Shown here piece by piece: positions 18,002-27,212 of a DNA stretch of 64,000 nucleotides. The notes beneath the pieces are model-generated. The model did not search any database. It was not told the origin of the DNA and was given only the letters and a program-made list of their open reading frames with translations. A program made the translations under genes and the position numbers. The number at the start of each line of letters is the position of its first letter. Position 1 is the first letter of the stretch. The DNA is from Mycobacterium colombiense (GTDB lineage Bacteria > Actinomycetota > Actinomycetes > Mycobacteriales > Mycobacteriaceae), in contig NZ_MBEI01000008.1 in NCBI RefSeq assembly GCF_001953985.1, forward strand, positions 56,751 through 120,750, written 5' to 3'.

Positions 18002-20410
18002 ATGGCCGACGGATTGCTCGATGCCGTGCGCGTCCTCGACTTGTCGAGCGGCGTCGCGGACGCGGTCACCCGGCTGTTCGCCGACCTGGGCGCCGATGTC
18101 CTCAAGGTGGAACCGCCGGGCGGTTCCCTGGGACGCGATGCGCTGCCCACGCTGCGCGGGGCCAGCATTCCGTTCGCGGTGCACAACGCGAACAAGCGCA
18201 GCGCGGTGCTCGACCCGTTCGACGACGAGGACTGCGACCGCTTCCTGGACCTGGCCGCCGAGGCCGACATCATCGTGGACACCGGCGCCGACGAACGCGG
18301 AGCCATGTTCGGGACCTCGGGCGACGAGCTGGCGGCCCGCTATCCGCACCTGGTGGTGCTGTCGATCACCGACTTCGGTGCGACGGGTTCGCGGTCGTCG
18401 TGGCGTGCCACCGATCCCGTGTTGTACGCGATGTGTGGCGCGTTGTCGCGATCCGGCCCCACCACCGGCACCCCGGTGCTGCCGCCGGACGGTATCGCGT
18501 CGGCGACCGCCGCGGTTCAGGCGGCGTGGGCCGCGCTCGCTGCGTACTACAACCGATTACGCTGCGGCACAGGCGATTACATCGACTTCTCCTGGTTCGA
18601 CGCCGTCGTCATGGCCCTCGATCCGGCCTTCGGCGCGCACGGGCAGGCCGCCGCCGGGGTCCGTCGCAGCGGGCGGTGGCGGGGCCGGCCGAAGAACCAG
18701 GACGCCTACCCGATCTACCCGTGCCAGGACGGCTACGTCCGGCTGTGCGTGATGGCGCCGCGGCAGTGGCGCGGCCTGCGGCGCTGGCTGGGGGAGCCCG
18801 ACGAGTTCCAGGACCCGAAATACGACGCGATCGGTGCGCGGTTCGCGGCCTGGCCGCAGATCAGCGAGCTGATCCGGGAGCTGTTCGCCGGGCAGACCAT
18901 GAAAGACCTGGTGGCCGCAGGCCAGGCGAACGGGGTGCCGATCGCCGCGGTGCTGACACCCGCACGGATCCTGGGGTCCGAACACTTCCAGGCGGTGGGC
19001 GCCATCACCGACGCCGAACTGGTCCCCGGCGTGCGCACCAGCGTGCCGACCGGCTATTTCGTCGTCGACGGCCGGCGCGCGGGTTTCCGCACGCCGGTGC
19101 CGGCCGCGGGCAACGACGAACCGTATTGGCGGGGCAACCCGTCGGTGGTGCCGTCGTCCTCGGGCCGGCTCGGCGATTATCCGTTCGCCGGGCTGCGGAT
19201 TCTCGATCTGGGCATCATCGTCGCCGGTGGCGAGCTGAGCCGGTTGTTCGGCGACCTGGGCGCCGACGTCATCAAGGTCGAAAGCGTCGATTACCCGGAT
19301 GGATTGCGGCAGGCCCGGGTCGGCGATGCCATGAGCGAGTCGTTCGCCTGGACGCACCGCAACAACCGGGGATTGGGACTGGATCTGCGCAGCGCCGAGG
19401 GCAAGCAGATCTTCGGCCGCCTGGTGGCCGAAGCTGACGCGGTGTTCGCCAACTTCAAGCCGGGAACCCTTACGGCACTGGGCTTTTCCTATGATCAGCT
19501 GCGCGCCATCAACCCGCGGATCGTGCTGGCCGAGAGCAGCGCGTTCGGCGACACGGGGCCGTGGAGCGCCCGATTGGGCTACGGCCCCCTGGTCCGCGCC
19601 ACCACCGGGGTCACCCGGCTCTGGACGTCCGACGGCGCGCTGGGCGAAGCCGCCACGGGCAGGCACGGGTTTTACGATGCGACAACGGTCTTCCCCGACC
19701 ACGTGGTGGGGCGGGTCACGGCGACCGGGGCGCTGGCCGCGTTGATCCACCGCAACCGGGCCGGACAGGGTGCCCACGTGCACATCTCGCAGGCCGAAGT
19801 CGTGGTCAATCAGCTCGACACGCTGTACGTCACCCAGGCCGCGCTGGCCGCGGGCGTCGCGCAGATTCGCGAGGACACTAGCCTGCATGCGGTCTACCCC
19901 TGCGCGGGCGACGACGAATGGTGCGTCATCTCGATCCGCACTGACGACGAATGGCGCCGCGCCGCTTCGGTTTTCGACCATGCCGGGTGGGCCGACGATC
20001 CGCGCTTCGCCACCGGCGAAGCGCGGCTGAACCATCGCGACGAGCTGGTGGAGCTGGTCTCCGGCTGGACCCGCACGCGCACGCCGCTGCGGGCGGCCGA
20101 GCTGCTGCAGTCGGCCGGGGTCCCCGCCGGGCCGATGAACCGCCCGCCGGACGTACTCGAGGACCCACAGCTGATCGCGCGAAACGTCTACAGCCCCATG
20201 ACGCATCCGCTGATCGAAAGCCCGTTGCCGGCCGAGACGGGCCCGGCGCCGTACCGCCACATCCCCGCGGCCCGGCAGGCCCCGGCGCCGCTGCCCGGCC
20301 AGGACACCGTCGAGATCTGCCGAAGCGTGCTGGGAATGAACCCCGCGGACATCGAGCGGCTGGTCGAGGACGGTGTCCTGTCCGTGCCGCCCGACACCGC
20401 GGATCCATAG
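18002..20410 (+). CDS. Two-domain CaiB/BaiF (class III) CoA transferase
   Basis: An 802-aa protein made of two tandem CoA-transferase domains (about 1-385 and 395-802), each starting with a VLDL or ILDLG segment followed by RLFADLGADV or RLFGDLGADVIKVE. In the second domain FPDHVVGRVTATGALAAL aligns an aspartate with the catalytic Asp of formyl-CoA transferase; the equivalent site in the first domain appears to be glycine (PPDGIASATAA). Only the second half may be catalytic, as judged by eye. Orthologue of Rv1866 (778 aa). A thiolase-like gene follows by 20 bp, suggesting acyl-CoA degradation. Confidence 0.9.
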   Translation: MADGLLDAVRVLDLSSGVADAVTRLFADLGADVLKVEPPGGSLGRDALPTLRGASIPFAVHNANKRSAVLDPFDDEDCDRFLDLAAEADIIVDTGADERGAMFGTSGDELAARYPHLVVLSITDFGATGSRSSWRATDPVLYAMCGALSRSGPTTGTPVLPPDGIASATAAVQAAWAALAAYYNRLRCGTGDYIDFSWFDAVVMALDPAFGAHGQAAAGVRRSGRWRGRPKNQDAYPIYPCQDGYVRLCVMAPRQWRGLRRWLGEPDEFQDPKYDAIGARFAAWPQISELIRELFAGQTMKDLVAAGQANGVPIAAVLTPARILGSEHFQAVGAITDAELVPGVRTSVPTGYFVVDGRRAGFRTPVPAAGNDEPYWRGNPSVVPSSSGRLGDYPFAGLRILDLGIIVAGGELSRLFGDLGADVIKVESVDYPDGLRQARVGDAMSESFAWTHRNNRGLGLDLRSAEGKQIFGRLVAEADAVFANFKPGTLTALGFSYDQLRAINPRIVLAESSAFGDTGPWSARLGYGPLVRATTGVTRLWTSDGALGEAATGRHGFYDATTVFPDHVVGRVTATGALAALIHRNRAGQGAHVHISQAEVVVNQLDTLYVTQAALAAGVAQIREDTSLHAVYPCAGDDEWCVISIRTDDEWRRAASVFDHAGWADDPRFATGEARLNHRDELVELVSGWTRTRTPLRAAELLQSAGVPAGPMNRPPDVLEDPQLIARNVYSPMTHPLIESPLPAETGPAPYRHIPAARQAPAPLPGQDTVEICRSVLGMNPADIERLVEDGVLSVPPDTADP

Positions 20411-20429
20411 CCACGCTAAATTCGTTCCC

Positions 20430-21914
20430 ATGAGCGTCGACCCCAGGACCCCGGTGTTGATCGGTTTCGGCCAGGTCAACCATCGCGACGAGATCGACCC
20501 GGACACCCGCTCGGTCGAGCCGATGGACCTGATGGTCGCCGCGGCCCCCCAGGCCGCCGATGCCGCGGTGATCGAGGCCGTCGATTCCATCCGGATCGTG
20601 AACATCCTGTCCGCCCAGTACCGCGACCCGGGCCTGTTGCTCGGCCAGCGGCTCGGCGCGTCCGACTTCAGCACGCTGTACAGCCCCGTCGGCGGCAACG
20701 TGCCGCAGTCGCTTGTCAACCAGGCCTGCCTGGATATTCAACGCGGCCACGCCAAGGTGGTGCTGCTGGCCGGCGCCGAAACCTGGCGCACCAGGCGGGG
20801 ACTGCGGGCCAAGGGCGGCAAGCTGGTGTGGACCGAGCAGGACCAGTCGGTCCCGATGGCCGAGATCAGCGGTGACGACGTCGCGATGGCCGGCGACGCC
20901 GAGATCAGGATCTCCCTCGACCGGCCGGCCTACGTCTACCCGATGTTCGAGGAGGCGCTTCGGGTCGCGAACGGCGAGTCGATCGACGATCACCGCAAGC
21001 GCATCGGGGCGCTGTGGGCACGGTTCAACGCCGTGGCGGTGGACAACCCGAACGCCTGGATCCGCAAGCCCTCGAGCGCCGACGACATCAGCCAGGCGGG
21101 CCCGCAGAACCGCATGATCAGTTGGCCCTACACCAAGCTGATGAACTCGAACAACATGGTCGACCAGGGCGCTGCGCTGGTCCTGACGTCGGTCGCGGAG
21201 GCGACCCGGCTGAAGATCCCGGCCGAGCGCTGGGTGTACCCGCACGCGGGCACCGACGCGCACGACACCGCGTCCATCGCCGAGCGCCACGAACTGCACC
21301 GGTCGACGGCGATCCGGATCGCCGGTGCGCGGGCGCTGGAGCTGGCCGGCCTCGGCATCGACGACATCGATTACGTCGACCTGTACTCCTGCTTTCCCTC
21401 CGCCGTTCAGGTGGCGGCCGCCGAGCTCGGGTTGAGCACCGACGATCCCGCCCGACCGCTGACGGTCACCGGTGGGCTGACGTTCGCGGGCGGACCGTGG
21501 AGCAACTATGTGATGCATTCGATTGCCACCATGGCGGAGTTGCTGGTTGCCAATCCGGGCCGCCGCGGCCTGATCACCGCCAACGGCGGCTACCTGACCA
21601 AACACAGCTTCGGGGTCTACAGCACCGAGCCGCCGGCCGAATTCCGTTGGGAAGACACGCAACCGGCCGTCGATCGGGAGCCGACGACGGACGCGGTGGT
21701 GGAGTGGGAAGGCGTCGGCACCATCGAGGCCTGGACGACGCCGTTCGACCGCGACGGCCAGCCCGAGAAGGCCTTTCTGGCCGTCCGCACGCCCGACGGG
21801 TCGCGCGCGCTGGCCGTGGTCACCGATCGCGCCACGGCGCGGGCATCGGTGCGGGAAGATATCGGTGGCGCCAAGGTTGCCGTCGCCGCGGACGGCAGCG
21901 CGACGCTGCGGTAG
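20430..21914 (+). CDS. Thiolase-like acetyl-CoA acetyltransferase family protein
   Basis: A 494-aa member of the SCP2-thiolase-like group. The N-terminal MSVDPRTPVLIGFGQVNHRD and the segment GGNVPQSLVNQACLDIQRG are typical; the C-terminal part contains YVDLYSCFPSAVQ, TGGLTFAGGPWSNYVMH and NGGYLTKHSFGVYS, followed by an OB-like tail from about 420. The ATG at 20430 is 19 bases past the CoA transferase stop, so the two are co-transcribed. Whether it is a true degradative thiolase or a partner protein is not clear from sequence. Orthologue of Rv1867. Confidence 0.9.
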   Translation: MSVDPRTPVLIGFGQVNHRDEIDPDTRSVEPMDLMVAAAPQAADAAVIEAVDSIRIVNILSAQYRDPGLLLGQRLGASDFSTLYSPVGGNVPQSLVNQACLDIQRGHAKVVLLAGAETWRTRRGLRAKGGKLVWTEQDQSVPMAEISGDDVAMAGDAEIRISLDRPAYVYPMFEEALRVANGESIDDHRKRIGALWARFNAVAVDNPNAWIRKPSSADDISQAGPQNRMISWPYTKLMNSNNMVDQGAALVLTSVAEATRLKIPAERWVYPHAGTDAHDTASIAERHELHRSTAIRIAGARALELAGLGIDDIDYVDLYSCFPSAVQVAAAELGLSTDDPARPLTVTGGLTFAGGPWSNYVMHSIATMAELLVANPGRRGLITANGGYLTKHSFGVYSTEPPAEFRWEDTQPAVDREPTTDAVVEWEGVGTIEAWTTPFDRDGQPEKAFLAVRTPDGSRALAVVTDRATARASVREDIGGAKVAVAADGSATLR

Positions 21915-21946
21915 TCCTGGCCCACGGCAACACGACAGGTCACCGA

Positions 21947-21966
21947 ACCGTTATCGGAGTAACGGT
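21947..21966. terminator. Hairpin after the thiolase-like gene
   Basis: ACCGTTA and TAACGGT form a perfect 7-bp stem around a six-base loop, 33 bp after the stop. There is no T-tract. It could equally be an operator for the next gene, 62 bp on. Confidence 0.35.
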
Positions 21967-22027
21967 CGCGTAGCCAGTGCCTACTTGCCTATTGTTGATT
22001 GCTGAGGGTTGGGGGAGGTGAGCCCAG

Positions 22028-24154
22028 GTGCACATCCTGGTTACCGACGCCACCGGCGCACTCGGGCGGCTGGTCGCTGGGCAGCTGATCGCTGCCGGGC
22101 ACACGGTCACCGGCATTGCTGAGCTTCCCCATCCGTGTCTGGACGGCAACGTCGAGTTTGTTTGCGCGTCGCTGCGCGACCGGGTCCTGCGCGAGCTGAC
22201 CGACGAGGCGGACGCGGTGGTCCACCTGGCCCCCATCGACCCGTCCGTCCCCGGCAGCGCGGACTTGGACGGACTCGCGCGGGTGACCGATGCGGCCGCC
22301 CGCGCCGGCTCCCGGCTGCTGTTCGTGTCGCAGGCCGCCGGCCGTCCCGAGCTATACCGGCCGGCCGAGGACCTGGTGTCCTCGAGCTGGGGGCCCACCG
22401 TGGTCGTCCGGATCGCGCCACCGGTCGGTCGACAGCTCGACTGGATGGTGTGCCGTACCGTGGCCACCCTGGTGCGGGCGAAGGTCTCGGCCCAGCCCAT
22501 TCGGGTGCTTCATCTCGATGACCTGATGCGCTTTCTGGTGCTGGCGCTCAACACCGACCGCACCGGTGTGGTGGACCTCGCCAGCCCGGACACCGTCAAT
22601 CTGATCACCGCATGGCGGATGTTGCGAGCCACCGACCCGCGGTCCCCGCTGCATCGGGTGCGCAGCTGGTCACAGCTGACTCCGGACATGAATATCTCCG
22701 CGGCACAAGAGGATTGGGCGTTCGAGTTCGGCTGGCACGCGCTCGACGCGGTCGCCGACACCGCGCGCGGACTGGTCGGCCGCCGACTCGACACGGCCGG
22801 CGCGATCAACCACGGCGGGCGGCTCGCGCTCCCGGTCGAGGTGCTGGCACACGCCCGGCGGCCGGCTAGCGACGCGCACAGCGCGGCGCCGGAAGGCATC
22901 GAGGGCGAATTCGACGACCAGATCGATCCGCGGTTCCCGGTCTTCAGCAGCTCCGCCCTCAACCAGGCGCTGCCCGGACCGCTCACGCCGATAACGCTCG
23001 ACGTCCAGCTGAGCGGGCTGCGCGCCGCGAGCCGGGTGCTCGGTCAGGCGCTCGCGCTCGGCGACGCGGTCGACGAGGAGTGGGGCAGCAGGGCGATCGC
23101 GGTGTTCGGCCACCGTCCCTACGTCGGGGTATCCGTCAACATGGTCGCCGCCTCCCAGCTGCCCGGTTGGGACCACGAGGCCGTCGCCCGCGACGCCCTG
23201 GTCGGCCGGCCCCACGTCGGGGATCCGCTGCCGTTCGGTGAGCCGGCCCTGTCGAACGGAGCGCTCGGCTCGGTCGCCAAGGCGGTGGCCGCGGGACGGT
23301 CGGTGGCGCTGCTGCGCCATCTGCGGGCCGACACCCGCGCCTACGCCGCCGCGGCGACCGCGGAGCACCTCGACTCCGGCCAACTCGCGCTACTGCCGGA
23401 GGCGGCACTGGAAGTTCGGCTCCGGCTGCTGCGCGACCGGATCCATCAAGGCTGGATGCTCAACGCGCTGTGGCTGATCGACGCCGGCGTCAGCGCCGTG
23501 ACACCGGTACGTAGCCAGGCGCATCGCAGCGTGCCCGGGATGGGCATGATCACCGACAGCGGCCTCGTCGCCGCGGAGATCGCCGGGTTGGCGGCCGCGC
23601 TGCGGGCCGACCCGCCGCTGTGTGCGCTGGCCGCCGACGGCAACCTCGCGAGCATTCGCGCGTTGTCGCCGACAACCGCCGCCGTGGTGGATGCCGCCGC
23701 CGCACGGATCGGGCACCGCGGCCCGGGCGAGGCCGAGCTGGCCAGCACGACATTCGCCGACGACCCGACGATGCTGCTGATCGCCGCCGCGGCCGCCGCC
23801 GCGGTGCCCGCACCGTCGCCGACGCCGGACGGACATCCCGCCACCGGCTCCCGCGGCACCCGGGAGCTGGCCCACGACACCACGATGCGGTTCACGCACG
23901 AACTCCGAATGACGCTGCGCGCCTTGGGTTCCCTGCGAGTCGAGGCCGATCTGATCGACGACGTCGACGACATGTACTACCTGACCTGCAACGAATTGGT
24001 CACCCTGCCCGGCGATGCGCGGCTGCGGATCAAGCGCCGCCGCACCGAGCGAGAACGGCTGCAGGTGCAATGCCCACCCGACGTCATCGACGGGACGTGG
24101 GCCCCGACGCCGCGCAGCACCGACGGCCCCGACGCCGAGCGCACCGCCGGCTGA
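22028..24154 (+). CDS. NAD-epimerase-like domain fused to a PEP-utiliser-like C-terminal region
   Basis: A 708-aa cytosolic protein starting at GTG. Residues 1-260 are an extended-SDR epimerase fold: HILVTDATGALGRLVAGQL carries the nucleotide motif, and VHLAPID and LFVSQAAGRPELY follow. Residues 280-700 resemble the middle of PEP synthase and rifampin-phosphotransferase-like proteins, with VNMVAASQLPGWD and a final VDDMYYLTCNELVTLPGDARL segment. I see neither an ATP-grasp domain nor a phospho-histidine swivelling domain. Orthologue of Rv1868 (699 aa), function unknown. Convergent with the reductase 3 bp away. Confidence 0.8.
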   Translation: MHILVTDATGALGRLVAGQLIAAGHTVTGIAELPHPCLDGNVEFVCASLRDRVLRELTDEADAVVHLAPIDPSVPGSADLDGLARVTDAAARAGSRLLFVSQAAGRPELYRPAEDLVSSSWGPTVVVRIAPPVGRQLDWMVCRTVATLVRAKVSAQPIRVLHLDDLMRFLVLALNTDRTGVVDLASPDTVNLITAWRMLRATDPRSPLHRVRSWSQLTPDMNISAAQEDWAFEFGWHALDAVADTARGLVGRRLDTAGAINHGGRLALPVEVLAHARRPASDAHSAAPEGIEGEFDDQIDPRFPVFSSSALNQALPGPLTPITLDVQLSGLRAASRVLGQALALGDAVDEEWGSRAIAVFGHRPYVGVSVNMVAASQLPGWDHEAVARDALVGRPHVGDPLPFGEPALSNGALGSVAKAVAAGRSVALLRHLRADTRAYAAAATAEHLDSGQLALLPEAALEVRLRLLRDRIHQGWMLNALWLIDAGVSAVTPVRSQAHRSVPGMGMITDSGLVAAEIAGLAAALRADPPLCALAADGNLASIRALSPTTAAVVDAAAARIGHRGPGEAELASTTFADDPTMLLIAAAAAAAVPAPSPTPDGHPATGSRGTRELAHDTTMRFTHELRMTLRALGSLRVEADLIDDVDDMYYLTCNELVTLPGDARLRIKRRRTERERLQVQCPPDVIDGTWAPTPRSTDGPDAERTAG

Positions 24155-24157
24155 CGT

Positions 24158-25390
24158 TCAGCCGAGCAGCTCACCCAGCGGCGACTGCGGATCGCGCAAT
24201 TTGGCGACGTCGACCGGGGCCTGGGCTCGGATCAGAGCTTTGACGTCGTCGAGCACCTCCCAGACATTGACGTTCATCCCGGCCAGCACCCGGTCGTCCC
24301 CGTCGAGCCAGAACGCGACGAACTCGCGGCCGGCGACGTCGCCGCGGAAAACCACCCGCTCGAAGTCGGGGGCATGCCCGGCGTATTCCATGCCCAGGTC
24401 GTATTGGTCGGTGAAGAAGTAGGGGAGCTCCGCGTATTCGCCTGGCGTGCCCAGCATCCCGGCCACCGCGACCGCGGGCTGCTTGAGCGCGTTGGCCCAG
24501 TGCTCGGTGCGGATCCGGGTGCCGAACAGCGGGTGTAGGGCCGCGGCGATGTCGCCGACGGCATAGATGTCGGGGTCGCTGGTGCGCAACGAGGCATCGA
24601 CGAGCACCCCGCCGTCGCCCATGGACAGCCCGGCCCGTTCGGCGAGTTCGGTGTTCGGCTTGGCGCCGACGGCAACCAGCACGGCGTCGGCCGTGATCGT
24701 CGCGCCGTCGCCGGTCCGCAAGCCGGTCGCCGCTCCGTCTGCCCGGGTGATCTCTTCGACCTGGGTCTCGAGCCGCAGATCCACACCGTGCTCGCGATGC
24801 AGGTTGGCGAACACTTCGCCGACGGTTTCGCCCAGTGCGGCCAGCAGCGGTTGGCTGGCCGCCTCGACCACCGTGACGTCGACGCCGCGCTGGCGCGCGC
24901 CGGCGGCCACTTCCAGCCCGATCCAACCGGCGCCCACGACGGCCAGCGAAGCGCCTTCGGTAAGAACGGAATTCAATGCCACCGCGTCTTCATAGGTGCG
25001 CAGATAATAGACGCCGGGGGCATCCGAGCCCGGTATCGGCGGACGCCGCGACCCCGAGCCGGTCGCCAGCAGCAGCTTTTCGTAACCGACGGTGGTGCCG
25101 TCGGCAAGACCCACGGTGTGGCCGGCGGCGTCCAGCTCGGACACCCGGGTGCTGAGCCGCAAGTCGACGTTGTTGTCCCGGTACCAGTCGGAGTTCTGCA
25201 CGGTGAAATCGGTCAACGACTTCTTGCCGGCCAGATACTCCTTCGACAGCGGGGGCCGCTCGTAGGGCAGATGCTCCTCGTCGGCGAACACCATGATGTG
25301 ACCATCGAAGTTGTTGTCGCGCAACGCCTCTGCGGCCTTGGCCGCCGCGAGCCCACCGCCGACGATCACGAAGCTGGTCGAGCTGGCCAT
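24158..25390 (-). CDS. FAD-dependent NAD(P)H ferredoxin reductase-type oxidoreductase
   Basis: A 410-aa flavoprotein of the rhodocoxin/putidaredoxin reductase group. The FAD motif is VIVGGGLAAAKAAEALR at 7-23, the NAD motif AVVGAGWIGLEVAAGARQRG near 150, and the second FAD motif IYAVGDIAA near 270. A C-terminal reductase domain (YFFTDQYDLGMEYAGHA) is present. Such enzymes pass electrons from NADH to ferredoxins that feed P450s. The ATG at 25390 matches Rv1869c (411 aa). Its redox partner is not adjacent; two P450s are found further on in the window. Confidence 0.92.
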   Translation of the reverse strand: MASSTSFVIVGGGLAAAKAAEALRDNNFDGHIMVFADEEHLPYERPPLSKEYLAGKKSLTDFTVQNSDWYRDNNVDLRLSTRVSELDAAGHTVGLADGTTVGYEKLLLATGSGSRRPPIPGSDAPGVYYLRTYEDAVALNSVLTEGASLAVVGAGWIGLEVAAGARQRGVDVTVVEAASQPLLAALGETVGEVFANLHREHGVDLRLETQVEEITRADGAATGLRTGDGATITADAVLVAVGAKPNTELAERAGLSMGDGGVLVDASLRTSDPDIYAVGDIAAALHPLFGTRIRTEHWANALKQPAVAVAGMLGTPGEYAELPYFFTDQYDLGMEYAGHAPDFERVVFRGDVAGREFVAFWLDGDDRVLAGMNVNVWEVLDDVKALIRAQAPVDVAKLRDPQSPLGELLG

Positions 25391-25436
25391 AATGGGCGCT
25401 CCCTTCTTCGAAGGATTCCAGCCTACTCGCGGGCGC

Positions 25437-26162
25437 TCAACCCAAAAGGTCGCGCAAGGCCAGAGCGTTGCGGACCGCATGCCCGCCCAGGTCGTTGTTG
25501 AAATACATCCACACGTCCCTGCCGTCGCCGTCCCACTGGGTGAGGCGATCGGCCCAGCGCCGCAGATCGTCGTCGGAATAGGAGCCGGCGTAATTGGCGT
25601 CCGGATCCGGGCCGTGCATCCGGATGTACACCAGATCTGTCGTCGCCCGGGGGATGCAGTCCAGCCCGAGGCCACTCATCACCACATAGGCGGCGCGGCG
25701 GCGTTCCAGTAACTCGAACACGGCGGGGTCATTCCACGACGGATGACGCAATTCGACGGCGAGACGGATCGATTCGGGCATGAGGGCCAGGAACGAATCC
25801 AGGCGCGCGTCGTCGCGCTGCTGCTCGGGGTGCAACTGCACGAGCAGCACCCCGTGCCGATCACCCAGCAGATTCCAACAACGTTCGAATCGCTCGATCC
25901 ACGGCTCGGGTGAGGCCAGCCTGCGGTAGTGCGTCAAGCCGCGGTGCGCCTTGACCGACATGGTGAAGCCCTCCGGCAGTTGCTGGCGCCAGCCGGTGAA
26001 GGTCGAATCCTGGGGCCACCGGTAGAAACTCGCGTTCAGCTCGACGGTGTCGAACACCTCGATGTAGCGGGCGAGCCGGCGTCCCGACGGCGTTCCGGTC
26101 GGGTACAGCACATTCACCCAGTGGTTGTACGACCACCCCGAGGTACCGATGCGTATGGTCAC
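25437..26162 (-). CDS. DUF72 family protein
   Basis: A 241-aa protein of the DUF72 (YecE-like) TIM-barrel family, seen in IRIGTSGWSYNHW at the start, ELNASFYRWPQ, MSVKAHRGLTHYRRL, LGVLLVQLHP-type segment near 110, AVELRHPSW and DVWMYFNNDLGGHAVRNA at the end. The function is unknown; the family's FNN motif is retained. A GTG at 26162 is used because MTIRIGTSGW is the normal family beginning. Orthologue of Rv1870c. It starts 7 bp after the HhH-GPD gene, so they form one transcript. Confidence 0.88.
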   Translation of the reverse strand: MTIRIGTSGWSYNHWVNVLYPTGTPSGRRLARYIEVFDTVELNASFYRWPQDSTFTGWRQQLPEGFTMSVKAHRGLTHYRRLASPEPWIERFERCWNLLGDRHGVLLVQLHPEQQRDDARLDSFLALMPESIRLAVELRHPSWNDPAVFELLERRRAAYVVMSGLGLDCIPRATTDLVYIRMHGPDPDANYAGSYSDDDLRRWADRLTQWDGDGRDVWMYFNNDLGGHAVRNALALRDLLG

Positions 26163-26169
26163 GGGTCGC

Positions 26170-26796
26170 TCAGCCGGCCACCAGCTGACGCACATCGTCG
26201 TCCAGCGACGCCCTGACCAGTGCGGCGGCCAGCCGCGCATTCTCCTGGGGCGCAAGCGATCCCAACTTCTTGGGCTCGGTGGGCAAGCCTAGTTGCTTGG
26301 CGGTGCCGGTGGTGCGGTCGTCGAAGTACGGCCGCACCCACGTCCACACGTCCTGAACTTCACGCAGGTAGATGTCGGCACCGGTGGCGCCGATCCCCTT
26401 GAATTGCTTGAGCATTCGTTTGGCCGCGGCCAGGTCGTGCTGACTGCGCTCGGCCAGCAGGCGCAGATCACCGGAGTAGTCGTCACGAACGCGCTCGGCC
26501 ATATCGGCGAGCCGGGTCGCCGAGCTCTCGTCGTAGCGCACATAGTGCGCGCGTCCGAACGCGTCGATCATGGTCTGCCGGTTGGCCTGCAGCACGGCTT
26601 TGGGTGTCCGCAGGCCGGCTTTGAACAGTTCACGCGCGGCGGCCATGGCGATGCCCGCATCAATCGGCTTGCTGGCCAGCATACACAGGACCAGGAGCTG
26701 GAACAGCGGCATCGGCTTGTCGCTCATCGTGATACGCGCCTGCGCGGCATAGGTCGTGCCGGCAACGTCGAGCAGTCGTCGCACCCGCTTGTCCAT
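26170..26796 (-). CDS. HhH-GPD (endonuclease III-like) protein, catalytic lysine apparently absent
   Basis: A 208-aa helical protein whose hairpin LKQFKGIGATGADIYLREV resembles the helix-hairpin-helix of endonuclease III. In Nth the sequence LPGVGRKTA provides the catalytic Lys; here the matching place is GIGATGA, with no lysine. The Nth aspartate lies in VDTHV, while here the region is WVRPYFDDR. It may bind DNA without glycosylase/lyase activity. I recall no precise M. tuberculosis name for it. The ATG at 26796 begins MDKRVRRLLDVAG. Confidence 0.8.
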   Translation of the reverse strand: MDKRVRRLLDVAGTTYAAQARITMSDKPMPLFQLLVLCMLASKPIDAGIAMAAARELFKAGLRTPKAVLQANRQTMIDAFGRAHYVRYDESSATRLADMAERVRDDYSGDLRLLAERSQHDLAAAKRMLKQFKGIGATGADIYLREVQDVWTWVRPYFDDRTTGTAKQLGLPTEPKKLGSLAPQENARLAAALVRASLDDDVRQLVAG

Positions 26797-26839
26797 ACGC
26801 ACCCGCGTACCCGCGCTTTGCGCGAACAAACCGGACCCG

Positions 26840-27172
26840 CTATTTGGGCGGCAGGCTGCGCGCGTAACCAACTCCGCGGGCGACCCAACTGTCAAGCTGG
26901 CGTTTGGTTTGCACGCCGGCGGCCTCAACGCGCAACCAGCCGCGGGCTTCCTTCCCGGCCATCACCATCGGGCTCACGTGCGCACGCTCGACGAGCTTGT
27001 CGGTGTCCTGCGGCGGCACCCGCACCAGCAGCCCGCCCTGCCCGCTGACGGCCACCGACATGTTGCCGTTGATCAGAAACGCCAGACCGCCGAACATGCG
27101 CTTTTCCTCGACGCCCGATTCGGTGCCCACTAGCTCGCGGATTCGGTTGGCCAGGTCTTCGTCGTAGGCCAT
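26840..27172 (-). CDS. TfoX N-terminal domain protein
   Basis: A 110-aa protein matching the TfoX N-terminal domain: EEKRMFGGLAFLINGNM near 22-38, GLLVRVPP near 47 and a last part RGWLRVEAAGV. The domain occurs in the competence regulator TfoX of gammaproteobacteria, but stand-alone actinobacterial copies have no known competence role. It lies in a leftward cluster of small genes. Confidence 0.87.
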   Translation of the reverse strand: MAYDEDLANRIRELVGTESGVEEKRMFGGLAFLINGNMSVAVSGQGGLLVRVPPQDTDKLVERAHVSPMVMAGKEARGWLRVEAAGVQTKRQLDSWVARGVGYARSLPPK

Positions 27173-27212
27173 GTCACGACCCTAATCCCGGGACCCGACA
27201 CGCGTAACCGCG

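Noticed and set aside
18557..20719. Antisense 720-aa open frame opposite the CoA transferase
   Set aside because: Arg/Gly/Asp-rich, no family; a high-GC shadow of a clear gene on the other strand.
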